Positions 24,003 to 32,178 of a stretch of DNA of 64,000 nt are shown here, in pieces (position 1 is the stretch's first letter; the number at the start of each line of letters is the position of its first letter). The notes beneath the pieces are model-generated. The model did no database searches and had not been told where the DNA came from. It saw only the letters and a list, made by a program, of their open reading frames with translations. A program made the position numbers and the translations under genes. Source of the DNA: Mucilaginibacter gotjawali (GTDB lineage: Bacteria > Bacteroidota > Bacteroidia > Sphingobacteriales > Sphingobacteriaceae); the NCBI RefSeq assembly GCF_002355435.1, contig NZ_AP017313.1, positions 1,860,001 to 1,924,000 of the forward strand, read 5' to 3'.

Positions 24003-24925
24003 CCCATCATCGCTGCCAGCACCCCTTCTTTCAAGGAATGGGTAGTCATCATTACTTTGCTGATCTTTAATTTCTCTAAAATAAATCGCGCCAATATAGA
24101 CGCGGTTACAATCATGTCCTTCCGGACAGGGATGATGCCTGGGTTTTCTATTCTTTCCTGGTGAGTGGAAAGTACAACCTGCTCAATCAACGCTAAAAGC
24201 TCATCCATATTAAATTCATAGGATTTAATTGTTTTCAGATCAAAGGCATGCCCTTTTGCTGTTTCGATTAAACCGGTATAACTCTCAAAGGAGCCGGAGG
24301 AGCCAACAAGCGTATGTACAGGGAATTTCTTCACCGCTTCAAAAAGGCTTTGCAATTGATCCTGCAGATACAGGTTTAATGCGGTTATGGATTCGGGTGG
24401 TATCGGATCAGTCCGGTGAAATTTATCCATCAGGCGGGCAGCACCTATTTCAAAGCTTTGTTTCCAATAGACGGTACTATCATCACAAATAATAAACTCC
24501 ACGCTGCCACCGCCGATATCAACTATAATGCTGCGTTGTTTGGTTAAACACCCGCTGGCTTTAACGCCTTTGTAAATAAAGGCCGCTTCCTGGTCGCCAT
24601 TAATAATTTCGATACCTATGCCTGTTTTTTCTTTTACCTGCCGGATAAAATCCCCGCCGTTGGCCGCGCTGCGTAATGCCGAGGTGGCAATTGCCCTTAC
24701 CTGCTGAACGTTGTTGTTTTTAATCAGTCCGCCAAACCGCTCCATAGTTTTTATGCCACGCTCAAATGCAGCAGGTACGATGGACCCTTTATTAATGCCG
24801 CCTTCGCCCAGTTTTACCGCTTCTTCTTCATGCACAATTTCATTAAACCCCAAAGTACCAGCCTCTGCTATCAACAAGTGAAAAGTATTTGTGCCGAGAT
24901 CCATCACGGCGTAGCGGTTATTCAT
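23999..24925 (-). CDS. ppx: Ppx/GppA family phosphatase
   Basis: Exopolyphosphatase or guanosine pentaphosphate phosphatase of 308 aa, corresponding to the two actin-like ATPase lobes only, without the C-terminal HD-like domain of E. coli Ppx. Phosphate-binding loops: AVMDLGTNTFHLLIAE at the N-terminus and IIVDIGGGSVEFII around residue 140. TSALRSAANGGDF carries the family's TSAxRxAxN signature, and VGSSGSFESY is the second-lobe loop. It could hydrolyse polyphosphate or pppGpp; short Bacteroidota members are usually called Ppx. It is preceded by the hairpin that ends the ABC exporter operon. Confidence 0.9.
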   Translation of the reverse strand: MNNRYAVMDLGTNTFHLLIAEAGTLGFNEIVHEEEAVKLGEGGINKGSIVPAAFERGIKTMERFGGLIKNNNVQQVRAIATSALRSAANGGDFIRQVKEKTGIGIEIINGDQEAAFIYKGVKASGCLTKQRSIIVDIGGGSVEFIICDDSTVYWKQSFEIGAARLMDKFHRTDPIPPESITALNLYLQDQLQSLFEAVKKFPVHTLVGSSGSFESYTGLIETAKGHAFDLKTIKSYEFNMDELLALIEQVVLSTHQERIENPGIIPVRKDMIVTASILARFILEKLKISKVMMTTHSLKEGVLAAMMG

Positions 24926-24941
24926 ACAGCTAAAATAAACA

Positions 24942-24971
24942 ATCCCCTAAATTGTTTAGAATTTAGGGGAT
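24942..24971 (-). terminator. hairpin terminator after the ABC exporter operon
   Basis: Perfect 12-bp stem ATCCCCTAAATT / AATTTAGGGGAT with a 6-base loop. Read on the minus strand it is followed by a T-rich stretch (TGTTTATTTTAG), which suits intrinsic termination of the permease transcript before ppx. Confidence 0.7.
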
Positions 24972-24997
24972 AATAGTTCATTTGTCTTTTTTCTTTT

Positions 24998-25018
24998 CCC
25001 CCTTTAGGGGGCCAGGGG
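24998..25018. repeat. CCCCC-TTTA-GGGGG hairpin repeat
   Basis: Short G/C hairpin plus GCCAGGGGG directly at the permease stop codon. It belongs to the same style of CCCC/GGGG repeats as 34218-34236, 54834-54870 and the insertion inside smc at 41573-41660. Confidence 0.6.
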
Positions 25019-25019
25019 G

Positions 25020-26270
25020 TTATTCTTTGTAAAAAAACCATTTTACAAGTTCTTTATAGCTTGCCTTTTTACCGTACATTAAAATGCCGACACGATAGAT
25101 CCGCGCGGCCACATAGGTGGTAAAAATAAAGGTTACCACCATTAACGACATGGATATGGCCAGTTGCCAGCCCGGCACGCCAAACGGGATCCTCACCATC
25201 ATGGCTACCGGGGCTGTAAAAGGGATCATTGACAGCCATACCGCTAAGGGGCTATCGGGCGCCCGGAACAATATCGATACCGATAAAATATAGGTAAATA
25301 ATAAAGGCAGGGTAACCGGGAACATAAATTGCTGCGTTTCGGTCTCACTGTCCACTGCCGAACCAACCGCTGCAAACAAAGCGCTATACAGAAGGTATCC
25401 GGTAAGAAAATAAAACAGGAAATAAAATAACAGGCTGCCAAAATGAATGGTTTGCAATGCAGCTAACGCCTGCATCATTCCACCTTGCGGCGATGATAAC
25501 GCATGCCCAACGATTTTGGTCGAAACTATCGACAATACTATCCAGGCTGCAAATTGGGTTAATCCAACCAAACCAACACCGATAATTTTGCCCAGCATAA
25601 GCTGAAACGGCTTTACGGAGGATATGACCACTTCGATGATGCGACTTGTTTTTTCTTCAATAACACCCCGCATTACCTGGGCGCCGTATATAAACAAGCA
25701 TAAATAAATTAATACCGCGCAAGCAATACCAACGGCAATATCGGCGCCCTGGCTGGTTTTATTAGTGCCACTATTGGTTATTTCCATCGGATTAAGCGAG
25801 ATGTCGCTTTTGATGGAATGCAGCAGGGATGTGTCGATATGGTTTTTAAGCATGCCATTGTTTATCGCAATGGCATTCATTTCCTCTTCAATTTTCGAAG
25901 TGAGGGTAATGCCGGGCTTTTTTTGAGAATATATTTTAACCGCGTCTTTTGTGGTATAGTCAGTTGGTATTACCAACGCTGAAAGGTGTTCGTCTTTGTT
26001 GAGCGCTGGTTTCAAATCATCAACAGACTGTTCAGTCATCTCAAATCTCAGGTTTTTTTGGTTTTTAAATTTTCCGCTGAATTGCCCTGTTTTGTCCAGT
26101 ACTTTAACAATTTGTGGCGCACTCAGGTTGTCACTGTCCTTCGCGATCAGGGTGATTATGGCGCCCATTGCTAAAATGAGTAATGGCACCACAAATATCA
26201 TGATGATAAATGCCTTTTTCCGTACGCGGGTAACATATTCCCTTTGAATGATTAATAATACTTTATCCAT
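25020..26270 (-). CDS. ABC transporter permease (NatB/ABC-2 type)
   Basis: Membrane subunit of an ABC exporter, 416 aa. The N-terminus MDKVLLIIQREYVTRVRKKAF with a first helix (IIMIFVVPLLILAMGAI) is typical of NatB-like permeases. A large extracytoplasmic loop (residues 40-180) is followed by at least five helices with the hallmark QVMRGVIEEKTSRIIEVVISSVKPFQLMLGKI, the ABC-2 coupling segment. Substrate unknown; relatives export Na+, or macrolides and other small molecules. It starts 3 bases after the ATPase stop and forms a two-gene operon with it. Confidence 0.88.
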   Translation of the reverse strand: MDKVLLIIQREYVTRVRKKAFIIMIFVVPLLILAMGAIITLIAKDSDNLSAPQIVKVLDKTGQFSGKFKNQKNLRFEMTEQSVDDLKPALNKDEHLSALVIPTDYTTKDAVKIYSQKKPGITLTSKIEEEMNAIAINNGMLKNHIDTSLLHSIKSDISLNPMEITNSGTNKTSQGADIAVGIACAVLIYLCLFIYGAQVMRGVIEEKTSRIIEVVISSVKPFQLMLGKIIGVGLVGLTQFAAWIVLSIVSTKIVGHALSSPQGGMMQALAALQTIHFGSLLFYFLFYFLTGYLLYSALFAAVGSAVDSETETQQFMFPVTLPLLFTYILSVSILFRAPDSPLAVWLSMIPFTAPVAMMVRIPFGVPGWQLAISMSLMVVTFIFTTYVAARIYRVGILMYGKKASYKELVKWFFYKE

Positions 26271-26273
26271 GGC

Positions 26274-27182
26274 TCAGGCGATTTTGTTTACGTTTTCAAT
26301 AAATATTTCGTTCATACTCGGTACCAACTCCTGCAGCATATTGACGCGTGCCCTGGGAATAATATATTGCAACACATCGTTGGAGGAGTTAGCGCCGGCA
26401 AGTTTAATTTTAAGCGTGTGGGTGTCATCATCTGAGGCCATTTCTTCAACGAGGTCAAATGGCTGTTTTCCGTCAAAAATTATCCTTTCGCCGCTATATT
26501 CAACCAGGTAGGTGCCGTTACGATAGGAGTTGCGGATCCCCTTAACGGAGCCATCTAATATTTTACGCGATTTATGAATGAGTGCTATGGAATCACAAAG
26601 TTCTTCTACAGATTCCATCCGGTGTGTGGAAAACAGGATGGTTGCACCCTTGCGGTTTAGTTCCAGGATCTCATCCTTGATGATTTCCGCGTTTACCGGG
26701 TCGAAACCGCTGAAGGGCTCATCCAGGATGATCAGGTCCGGCTCATGCAATACGGTAGCCACAAACTGTGCCTTTTGCTGCATTCCTTTGGAGAGCTCCT
26801 CTATCTTCATTTTCCACCAGGTTTCCATGCCCAGTTTTTGAAACCATACTTTTAATCTTTTGATAGCTTCATCGCGGCTCAGTCCCTTTAGCCGCGCCAG
26901 GTAGATCATTTGCTCGCCGATCTCCATTTTTTTATAAAGCCCGCGTTCTTCGGGCAAATAACCCATGCGGTCGATATGGGATTGATCGAGTTTTTCGCCG
27001 TTAAAATAAATTTCGCCTGAATCCGGCGCGGTAATTTGGGTGATGATGCGGATAAGCGAAGTTTTACCGGCGCCGTTTGGCCCAAGCAGGCCAAAGATCT
27101 GCCCGCTTTTAACTTCTAAACTTACATCGCTTAAAGCCGTATGCCCGGCGTATTGTTTTACAATATTGCGAATGCTTAACAT
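26274..27182 (-). CDS. ABC transporter ATP-binding protein (NatA-like)
   Basis: ATPase partner of the downstream permease, 302 aa. Walker A is GLLGPNGAGKTSLIR, the signature is ELSKGMQQKAQF and Walker B LIILDEPFSGFDP, followed by an H-loop in LFSTHRMESVE. The signature has SKGM in place of SGGQ, common in NatA/DrrA-type exporters. A C-terminal domain of about 90 residues (from DGSVKGIRNSYRNGTY) carries the usual DUF4162-like extension. Confidence 0.92.
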   Translation of the reverse strand: MLSIRNIVKQYAGHTALSDVSLEVKSGQIFGLLGPNGAGKTSLIRIITQITAPDSGEIYFNGEKLDQSHIDRMGYLPEERGLYKKMEIGEQMIYLARLKGLSRDEAIKRLKVWFQKLGMETWWKMKIEELSKGMQQKAQFVATVLHEPDLIILDEPFSGFDPVNAEIIKDEILELNRKGATILFSTHRMESVEELCDSIALIHKSRKILDGSVKGIRNSYRNGTYLVEYSGERIIFDGKQPFDLVEEMASDDDTHTLKIKLAGANSSNDVLQYIIPRARVNMLQELVPSMNEIFIENVNKIA

Positions 27183-27237
27183 AAGTGGTGTTGGTTGCTT
27201 TAACAGGTTTTGATTTAGATGATCAGGGTGGCTTAAA

Positions 27238-27345
27238 GTTACGAAATTAGTTGAATTGGTTGAATGGTTGATTAGGTTGGATTGAGTTGATTAGGTTGAA
27301 TGAGTTGGATTAAGTTAGATTGGGTTGATTAAGTTGATTTATATG
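27238..27345. repeat. degenerate GTTGATTAG/GTTGGATTGA tandem words
   Basis: About 100 bases of T/G-rich words (GTTGAATGG, GTTGATTAG, GTTGGATTGA, GTTGAATGA) in one orientation between the ABC ATPase start and the nucleoside hydrolase. The same vocabulary forms a perfect 31-bp inverted repeat at 46678-46799. No promoter is clear within it. Confidence 0.7.
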
Positions 27346-27383
27346 CAATTTTCGTTGTACCTTGATGAACCAATCAAAAAACC

Positions 27384-28391
27384 ATGTTTTACAAATACCT
27401 TGTTTTTCTTTTTGCCTTTTTTATTGCTACGAATGTATCCGCACAGAAAGAGGTCAAACCCGTCAATATTATTTTAGACAGCGATATGGGTCCCGACTAT
27501 GATGACGTGGGCGCCATCACCATTTTGCATGCCCTGGCGGATAAGGGCGAGGCAAAAATACTGGCAACTATGGCCAGCACCAAATATGATGGCGTGGCCG
27601 GGGTGTTAGACGCGTTCAATACTTATTTTAAACGGCCGGGCATACCGGTTGGTGTACCTAAAGGCTATGCTTTAACCCTGCGCGACGGGCAGCACTGGAC
27701 AGATACTGTACTGGCGAAGTATCCGCACAAAATAAAAACCAATGACGATGCCAGGGATGCCGTAAAGCTTTACCGCAAAATATTGGCCGCCCAGCCTGAC
27801 CATAGCGTTACCATTGTAACCATAGGTTTTTTAACCAACCTGTCGAATTTATTAAATACAAAGCCTGACGGATATTCAAAATTATCCGGAAGCGAACTGG
27901 TAAAAAAGAAAGTAAAATTACTGGTATGCATGGCAGGCAAATATCCTTCGGGTTATGAGTTTAATGTGATGCAGGATGCCAAAGCATCTCAAAATGTTTA
28001 TACCCATTGGGATACCCCAATCATCCTGAGCGGTTTTGAGATAGGAGAGAAGATAAAGGTGGGGTTACCCCTTATCCACAATTCAGCTATTAAAAACGAC
28101 CCGGTAAAAGATGTATTCCGCATTTCCATCCCTTTGGCTAAAGAAGATTCCGTTGGCCGCATGAGCTGGGATGAAACCGCTGTACTGGTAGCGATTAAAG
28201 GCTATTCAAAATGGTACACTTTACACAAAGGAAGGATAATCGTTGCTGATGACGGCAAAAATACCTGGGATGATAACGGAGCGGGGCAAGCTTATTTGGT
28301 GGAAAAAGTTGATTATCATGTGGTGCAGGGTTTGATTAATCAATTGATACAGCATGTGCCGGGGGGAACTAGTAATTCATTCGGTCGTTAG
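27384..28391 (+). CDS. secreted nucleoside hydrolase-like protein
   Basis: Predicted inosine/uridine-preferring nucleoside hydrolase of 335 aa, cleaving N-glycosidic bonds of ribonucleosides. Residues 1-20 are a signal peptide ending VSAQ. The calcium- and ribose-binding motif is IILDSDMGPDYDDVGAI, a variant of the family DxDxGxDD signature. Further on are TIGFLTNLSNLL and EFNVMQDAKAS, matching the Asn/Asp substrate loops, and WDETAVLVAI near the end. The signal peptide implies periplasmic nucleoside salvage. Confidence 0.88.
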   Translation: MFYKYLVFLFAFFIATNVSAQKEVKPVNIILDSDMGPDYDDVGAITILHALADKGEAKILATMASTKYDGVAGVLDAFNTYFKRPGIPVGVPKGYALTLRDGQHWTDTVLAKYPHKIKTNDDARDAVKLYRKILAAQPDHSVTIVTIGFLTNLSNLLNTKPDGYSKLSGSELVKKKVKLLVCMAGKYPSGYEFNVMQDAKASQNVYTHWDTPIILSGFEIGEKIKVGLPLIHNSAIKNDPVKDVFRISIPLAKEDSVGRMSWDETAVLVAIKGYSKWYTLHKGRIIVADDGKNTWDDNGAGQAYLVEKVDYHVVQGLINQLIQHVPGGTSNSFGR

Positions 28392-28451
28392 CAACTTTAA
28401 TTGCACAAGATATTGAGAAAATAGAAGACGAAGAATGTTGTATCAAATGTT

Positions 28452-28838
28452 ATGAAAAAAATTACCTATGGAGTAACGATTTACGGAATATTATCGGAAA
28501 GTTCAAAAAAGATAGTTTACAAGGGGCTTGAAAGAAATGCTAATGAAAGCCTATCGCTTAATTTATTTTGTTCATATTCGGAATTTCAAATCCCAATAGG
28601 GGCAACATTTAATTATTTCGAAAAAGGAGATTTGAAGCTTTATTTAAATCCTGAGGCGATCTTAGTCGATGTTACACAGCAATTTGGTAAACCATTTCCC
28701 GCCATACCAACGGGTTGGAAAACAATCTCAAAGTTTACGTTCTCTGAAAAGGACATAATTATTTTAAAAAACGAACTGCCAGTTATAGATTCATGGGAAC
28801 TTTCCGATTGTAAAGCGAATTTATCGAAGTTTGAATGA
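28452..28838 (+). CDS. hypothetical protein, 128 aa
   Basis: I do not recognise this protein. It is soluble, mixed alpha/beta and mildly charged, with no signal peptide or membrane helix. Segments such as YGVTIYGILSESSKKIVY and GKPFPAIPTGWKTISKF have no motif I can name. It reads like a lone accessory gene: 60 bases after the hydrolase, AT-rich, and followed directly by a clean terminator, which supports it being a transcribed unit. Confidence 0.6.
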   Translation: MKKITYGVTIYGILSESSKKIVYKGLERNANESLSLNLFCSYSEFQIPIGATFNYFEKGDLKLYLNPEAILVDVTQQFGKPFPAIPTGWKTISKFTFSEKDIIILKNELPVIDSWELSDCKANLSKFE

Positions 28839-28851
28839 TTAAATAACTTAA

Positions 28852-28881
28852 AAAGCCCGAAATCCTAAAATTCCGGGCTTT
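28852..28881 (+). terminator. intrinsic terminator-like hairpin
   Basis: Stem AAAGCCCG / CGGGCTTT with a 14-base loop, 13 bases after the stop of the 128-aa gene and followed by an A/T-rich stretch (TAAATATTC). The flanking A and T runs make it usable in both directions. Confidence 0.65.
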
Positions 28882-28904
28882 AAATATTCTAATATTCAAT
28901 TTTT

Positions 28905-28947
28905 CGTCTTTCGGACTTTACTGACTTTCCCGACTTTCGGACTTCAA
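28905..28947. repeat. copy of the CTTTCGGACTT word repeat
   Basis: TCTTTCGGACTT, GACTTTCCCGACTTTCGG and ACTTCAA in one orientation just downstream of dnaJ. It is the same word set as the two-armed repeat at 8227-8358, here with a single arm. Confidence 0.7.
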
Positions 28948-28948
28948 T

Positions 28949-30118
28949 CTACTCAAAATATTCCTTCATCCGCTCAAAAAATGATTTCTCATTTTTACCG
29001 GGGTTGGGTTTAAAGTTGGGCGAGTTTTGCAGTTTCTCCAATACCTCGCGCTCTTCGCGGCTTACTGCTTTTGGCGTCCAGATGTTGATATGAACCAGCT
29101 GGTCGCCGCGATGGTAGGAGTTAACTTCGGGCACGCCTTTGCTTTTCAGGCGCAGTATTTTACCGCCCTGGGTGCCGGGGTCTATTTTTATTTTTACTTT
29201 TCCGTCGATGGTCGGCACTTCAACGCTGGTGCCTAAGGTAGCATCCACAAAGTTGATGTGCAGGTCATAGATCACATTGTTCCCATCGCGTTTCAAGGTT
29301 TCATGAGGGATCTCTTCAATCAGGATGATCAAATCGCCAGGCATGCCGCCACGGGGTGCTGCGTTGCCTTTGCCGCTCATGCTCAATTGCATGCCTTCGC
29401 TTACACCGGCCGGGATATTGATGCTGATCGTTTCTTCGCCGCGAACCACGCCGTCACCATGACACACCGTACATTTTGACAGTATAGTTGAACCTTCGCC
29501 GTTACAGGTAGGGCAGGTGCTGGTAGTTTGCATCTGGCCCAATATGGTATTGGTTACCCTGCGTACCGCGCCTGAGCCACCGCAGGTTTTACAGGTTTGG
29601 AAAGATGATTTATCCTTTGCTCCGGTACCTTCGCATGTTTTACAAACTATCTGCTTGTTAACTTTTATCTTCTTTTCGGCGCCGTTGGCAATTTCTTCCA
29701 GTGTTAGCCTTACTTTAATACGCAGGTTGCTGCCGCGGGCCACCCTGCGGCCTCCCTGGCTGCCGCCTTGCCGGCCACCGCCAAAAAATCCTTCGAACGG
29801 GCTGCCGCCGCCGAATATATCGCCAAACTGGCTGAATATGTCATCCATATTCATGCCTGCACCGCCGCCATATCCGCCACCATTGGCCGAATGTGCGTTA
29901 GCCGCATGACCAAACTGGTCGTACCGCTGGCGTTTTTCGGGATTACTTAATACTTCGTATGCTTCAGCAGCTTCCTTAAACTTTTCTTCAGCGGCTTTAT
30001 CGCCCTGGTTTTTATCAGGGTGAAATTTAATGGCCATCTTCCGGTAAGCTTTCTTTATCTCGTCAGCATCTGCCCCCTTCGCTACACCCAGCACATCGTA
30101 GTAATCTCTTTTAGACAT
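28949..30118 (-). CDS. dnaJ: molecular chaperone DnaJ
   Basis: Full-length type I J-protein of 389 aa, co-chaperone of DnaK. The J-domain (residues 1-70) has the HPD motif in [10 protein letters not shown] Gly/Phe-rich linker follows ([19 protein letters not shown]), then the zinc domain with four CxxCxGxG-type repeats: [27 protein letters not shown] and CTVCHGDGV (about 150-215). The C-terminal substrate domain ends in [12 protein letters not shown]. It lies downstream of grpE in the same orientation with 127 bases between them containing an inverted repeat; dnaK is not in the window. Confidence 0.97.
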   Translation of the reverse strand: MSKRDYYDVLGVAKGADADEIKKAYRKMAIKFHPDKNQGDKAAEEKFKEAAEAYEVLSNPEKRQRYDQFGHAANAHSANGGGYGGGAGMNMDDIFSQFGDIFGGGSPFEGFFGGGRQGGSQGGRRVARGSNLRIKVRLTLEEIANGAEKKIKVNKQIVCKTCEGTGAKDKSSFQTCKTCGGSGAVRRVTNTILGQMQTTSTCPTCNGEGSTILSKCTVCHGDGVVRGEETISINIPAGVSEGMQLSMSGKGNAAPRGGMPGDLIILIEEIPHETLKRDGNNVIYDLHINFVDATLGTSVEVPTIDGKVKIKIDPGTQGGKILRLKSKGVPEVNSYHRGDQLVHINIWTPKAVSREEREVLEKLQNSPNFKPNPGKNEKSFFERMKEYFE

Positions 30119-30139
30119 ATTTTAATTATTGATTTATTG

Positions 30140-30247
30140 AATTAGTGATTTAGTGAATTTTATAAAGGTGAATTACCGGGTTATTGAATCGCATTTTTTG
30201 AAAATTAAGGCCATTCAATAATTCAGTAATTCTCTAAATCACTAATT
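30140..30247. repeat. inverted repeat AATTAGTGATTTAG between grpE and dnaJ
   Basis: AATTAGTGATTTAG (30140-30153) pairs exactly with CTAAATCACTAATT (30234-30247), and the words ATTGAATTAGTG and TATTGAAT recur inside both halves. The right arm includes the stop codon of grpE, so a hairpin here could attenuate transcription into dnaJ. Confidence 0.75.
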
Positions 30248-30824
30248 AATTTCCTACTATTACTTTTGCGAAACGAACCACCTTATCATTCAGGTAATAA
30301 CCCTTTTCCATCTCGTCAATCACTTTGCCTTTCCATTCTTCGGTAGGGGCAGGGATATTGGTGATGGCTTCGTGCAATTCAGGGTCGAAAGGATTTCCGA
30401 TGGATTCCATGGGTTTTAACCCTTTCTGCGTAAGCGTGTTCTTTAATTTATTCTGTATCAGGTTAACCCCTTCCTTAACAGGGGCAACATCTGCCGCGTT
30501 TTCCATTGATCGCAAAGCACGGTCGAAATCATCCAGTACAGGCAGAAGCGATACGATCACATCTTTGCCTTCCATTTTCCTGGCCTCTTCGCGTTCTTTG
30601 ATGGTACGCCTCCTGAAATTATCAAATTCAGCATATAAACGCAAATACCTGTCATTTGCTGTTGCCAGTTCTTCTTTTAAAACATCTGCCGCTGTTGGCA
30701 TATTTTCAATTTCTTCTGTCTCGGGAATGACAGCCTGACCGTTTTCGTTATTTGCATCATTCAACCCTTCCGGATTTTCTATATCTTCTTTCTTTTTTTT
30801 CTTCAGCATATCATTAATATTCAT
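30246..30824 (-). CDS. grpE: nucleotide exchange factor GrpE
   Basis: Nucleotide exchange factor of DnaK, 192 aa. The acidic, disordered N-terminus is followed by a long helix (LKEELATANDRYLRLYAEFDNFRRRTIKEREEARK) and the beta domain with GMNPFDPELHEAI-like sequence: here SIGNPFDPELHEAITNIP, then GKVIDEMEKGYYLNDKVVRFAKVIV. The signature near the C-terminus is complete. It probably shares its promoter with dnaJ. Confidence 0.95.
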   Translation of the reverse strand: MNINDMLKKKKKEDIENPEGLNDANNENGQAVIPETEEIENMPTAADVLKEELATANDRYLRLYAEFDNFRRRTIKEREEARKMEGKDVIVSLLPVLDDFDRALRSMENAADVAPVKEGVNLIQNKLKNTLTQKGLKPMESIGNPFDPELHEAITNIPAPTEEWKGKVIDEMEKGYYLNDKVVRFAKVIVGN

Positions 30825-30904
30825 AGCTCATAGTGCCAATCAAGTATCCTGCCATTCACCTAAAGGCGACATCGTGTCAGTACAATTGATTTTCAAGGGT
30901 AAAT

Positions 30905-31026
30905 AATGACACTTTTTGAGGTCATTTGGTCATTGAGTCATTGTGTCATTAGGGAGTGGTACAACGGCGATTGCACCTTAATAAATCCGAAATGGAAAAT
31001 TCCTGCCTGCGGCGGGCAGGCGAATT
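30905..31026. repeat. GTCATT word repeat plus CCTGCCTGC REP palindrome
   Basis: GTCATT recurs four times in GAGGTCATTTGGTCATT and the next 15 bases (30919-30950), in one orientation. The palindrome CCTGCCTGC-GGC-GGGCAGG (31002-31020) follows, flanked by AATT and GAATTCC, right at the ftsE stop. The palindrome is a second copy of the element at 15969-15987 and may serve as the ftsE terminator. Confidence 0.65.
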
Positions 31027-31032
31027 CCGAAA

Positions 31033-31716
31033 TCAAACTATCTTGGCGTCTTCCAGCACTTTCCCGTTTTCGCATTTAATAATTCGCGAAGGGAAGGTGC
31101 GGATGATGTGGTAATCGTGTGTAGCAACAATAACGGCAGTGCCTGACTGGCTGATCTGTTTCAGCAGCAGCACAATTTCTTCAGAAGTATCAGGGTCAAG
31201 GTTACCTGTTGGTTCATCAGCAAGGATGATCTCGGGGTCATTAAGCAGGGCGCGGGCAATTACCACCCGCTGCTGCTCGCCGCCTGAAAGCTCATGCGGC
31301 ATTTTTTTTAATTTGGAACGGAGGCCTACTTTTTCAAGCACATCAAGGGCCTTATCCGCAATTAGTTTTTTATCGGTCCAGCCTGTGGCACGCATCACAA
31401 ATTGAAGGTTATCCTCAACAGAGCGGTCCGTTAATAACTGGAAATCCTGGAAAACGATACCCAGTTTGCGGCGAAGGAAAGGGATATCTTTTGATTTGAT
31501 ATGATTAAGATCGTACCCGCAGGCGATGCCGTCGCCAGTGGATATCGCAAGGTCGCCATAAATAACTTTCAATAAACTACTTTTCCCGGAACCTGTTTGC
31601 CCGATCAGCCAAACAAAATCACCTTTGTCTATGTGAAGATTAACATTATTTAGCACCAGGTTCTTTTGCTGGTAAATGTCTATACCTCTAAGGTTTATAA
31701 TAGTGTTTGTGGTCAT
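31033..31716 (-). CDS. ftsE: cell division ATP-binding protein FtsE
   Basis: ABC ATPase of 227 aa of the FtsE/LolD group. Walker [16 protein letters not shown]; signature: [16 protein letters not shown]; Walker [17 protein letters not shown]-loop: VATHDYH. The [24 protein letters not shown] start and [17 protein letters not shown]-loop are those of FtsE, which with FtsX activates septal cell-wall hydrolases. The open frame begins 4 codons earlier (MNFS), but those bases are in the TTCATTAGTTC repeat, so the ATG at 31716 ([11 protein letters not shown]) is preferred. ftsX is not adjacent. Confidence 0.88.
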   Translation of the reverse strand: MTTNTIINLRGIDIYQQKNLVLNNVNLHIDKGDFVWLIGQTGSGKSSLLKVIYGDLAISTGDGIACGYDLNHIKSKDIPFLRRKLGIVFQDFQLLTDRSVEDNLQFVMRATGWTDKKLIADKALDVLEKVGLRSKLKKMPHELSGGEQQRVVIARALLNDPEIILADEPTGNLDPDTSEEIVLLLKQISQSGTAVIVATHDYHIIRTFPSRIIKCENGKVLEDAKIV

Positions 31717-31721
31717 ACTGA

Positions 31722-31830
31722 AGTTCATTAGTTCATTTGTTCAATGGTTCATTGGTCTTGTCTGGTTGGCTTAGCGAAGAATAGCCGCTACCTACCAATG
31801 AACAAATGAACCAGTGAACCAATGATAAGT
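31722..31830. repeat. inverted repeat of GTTCATTAGTTCATTTG words, left of the 69-aa gene
   Basis: One arm (31722-31762) reads GTTCATTAGTTCATTTGTTC and continues GGTTCATTGG; the opposite arm (31795-31825) reads CCAATGAACAAATGAACC and so on. Together with 32039-32178 it encloses one small gene between two copies of the same hairpin. Confidence 0.8.
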
Positions 31831-32040
31831 TCAAAGTTCTAATTTAAGGATCTGCCCGAAAGGCAGGTCCTTAATAATATTCATTATATATTCTGTTTTA
31901 TCATGCAGGCCCACTTTATCAAGTGATTTATCCGGCCTGTCGACCCTGAAATACGCCAGCAGCGTAAATTTATCATCCCGCAGCTGTACATAATCGGGTA
32001 TCTTGGCAACGCCTTTTACTTTTATGATATGATAGTTCAT
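31831..32040 (-). CDS. conserved small protein, 69 aa, unknown function
   Basis: Soluble protein beginning MNYHIIKVKGVAKIPDYVQL and containing FTLLAYFRVDRPDKSLDKVGL and KDLPFGQILKLEL. I recognise the pattern as a small family in Sphingobacteriaceae, sometimes labelled fructose-6-phosphate aldolase in annotations; it is far too short for that enzyme and has no transaldolase motif, so I do not use that name. Both flanks are hairpin repeats of the same word family, and the start codon overlaps one of them. The next gene upstream is sucC. Confidence 0.65.
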   Translation of the reverse strand: MNYHIIKVKGVAKIPDYVQLRDDKFTLLAYFRVDRPDKSLDKVGLHDKTEYIMNIIKDLPFGQILKLEL

Positions 32041-32178
32041 TTGTTCATTAGTTCAATGGTTCATTGGTGAACAGTTTATTACCTGTCTTTCGGCTCACTA
32101 TGTTATCAGTTTGATTATTGTGCCAGCGCATAGGTATCAAAACAGACCAATAAACTAATGAACCAGTGAACCAATGAA
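32039..32178. repeat. inverted repeat of GTTCATTTGTTCATTAG words, right of the 69-aa gene
   Basis: Left arm 32039-32072 (GTTCATTTGTTCATTAGTTC, then GGTTCATTGG) and right arm 32146-32178 (CCAATAAACTAATGAACC, then GTGAACCAATGAAC). It lies between sucC and the 69-aa gene and begins inside the latter's start codon. Confidence 0.8.

Noticed and set aside
26274-27182. The NatA-like ATPase as the missing CcmA
   Set aside because: It is co-transcribed with its own ABC-2 permease, lies 15 kb from the ccm genes, and has a SKGM signature and DUF4162-type extension, unlike the short CcmA.
31831-32040. Fructose-6-phosphate aldolase, a name sometimes given to similar small proteins
   Set aside because: At 69 aa it is far too short and has no transaldolase motif or catalytic lysine.
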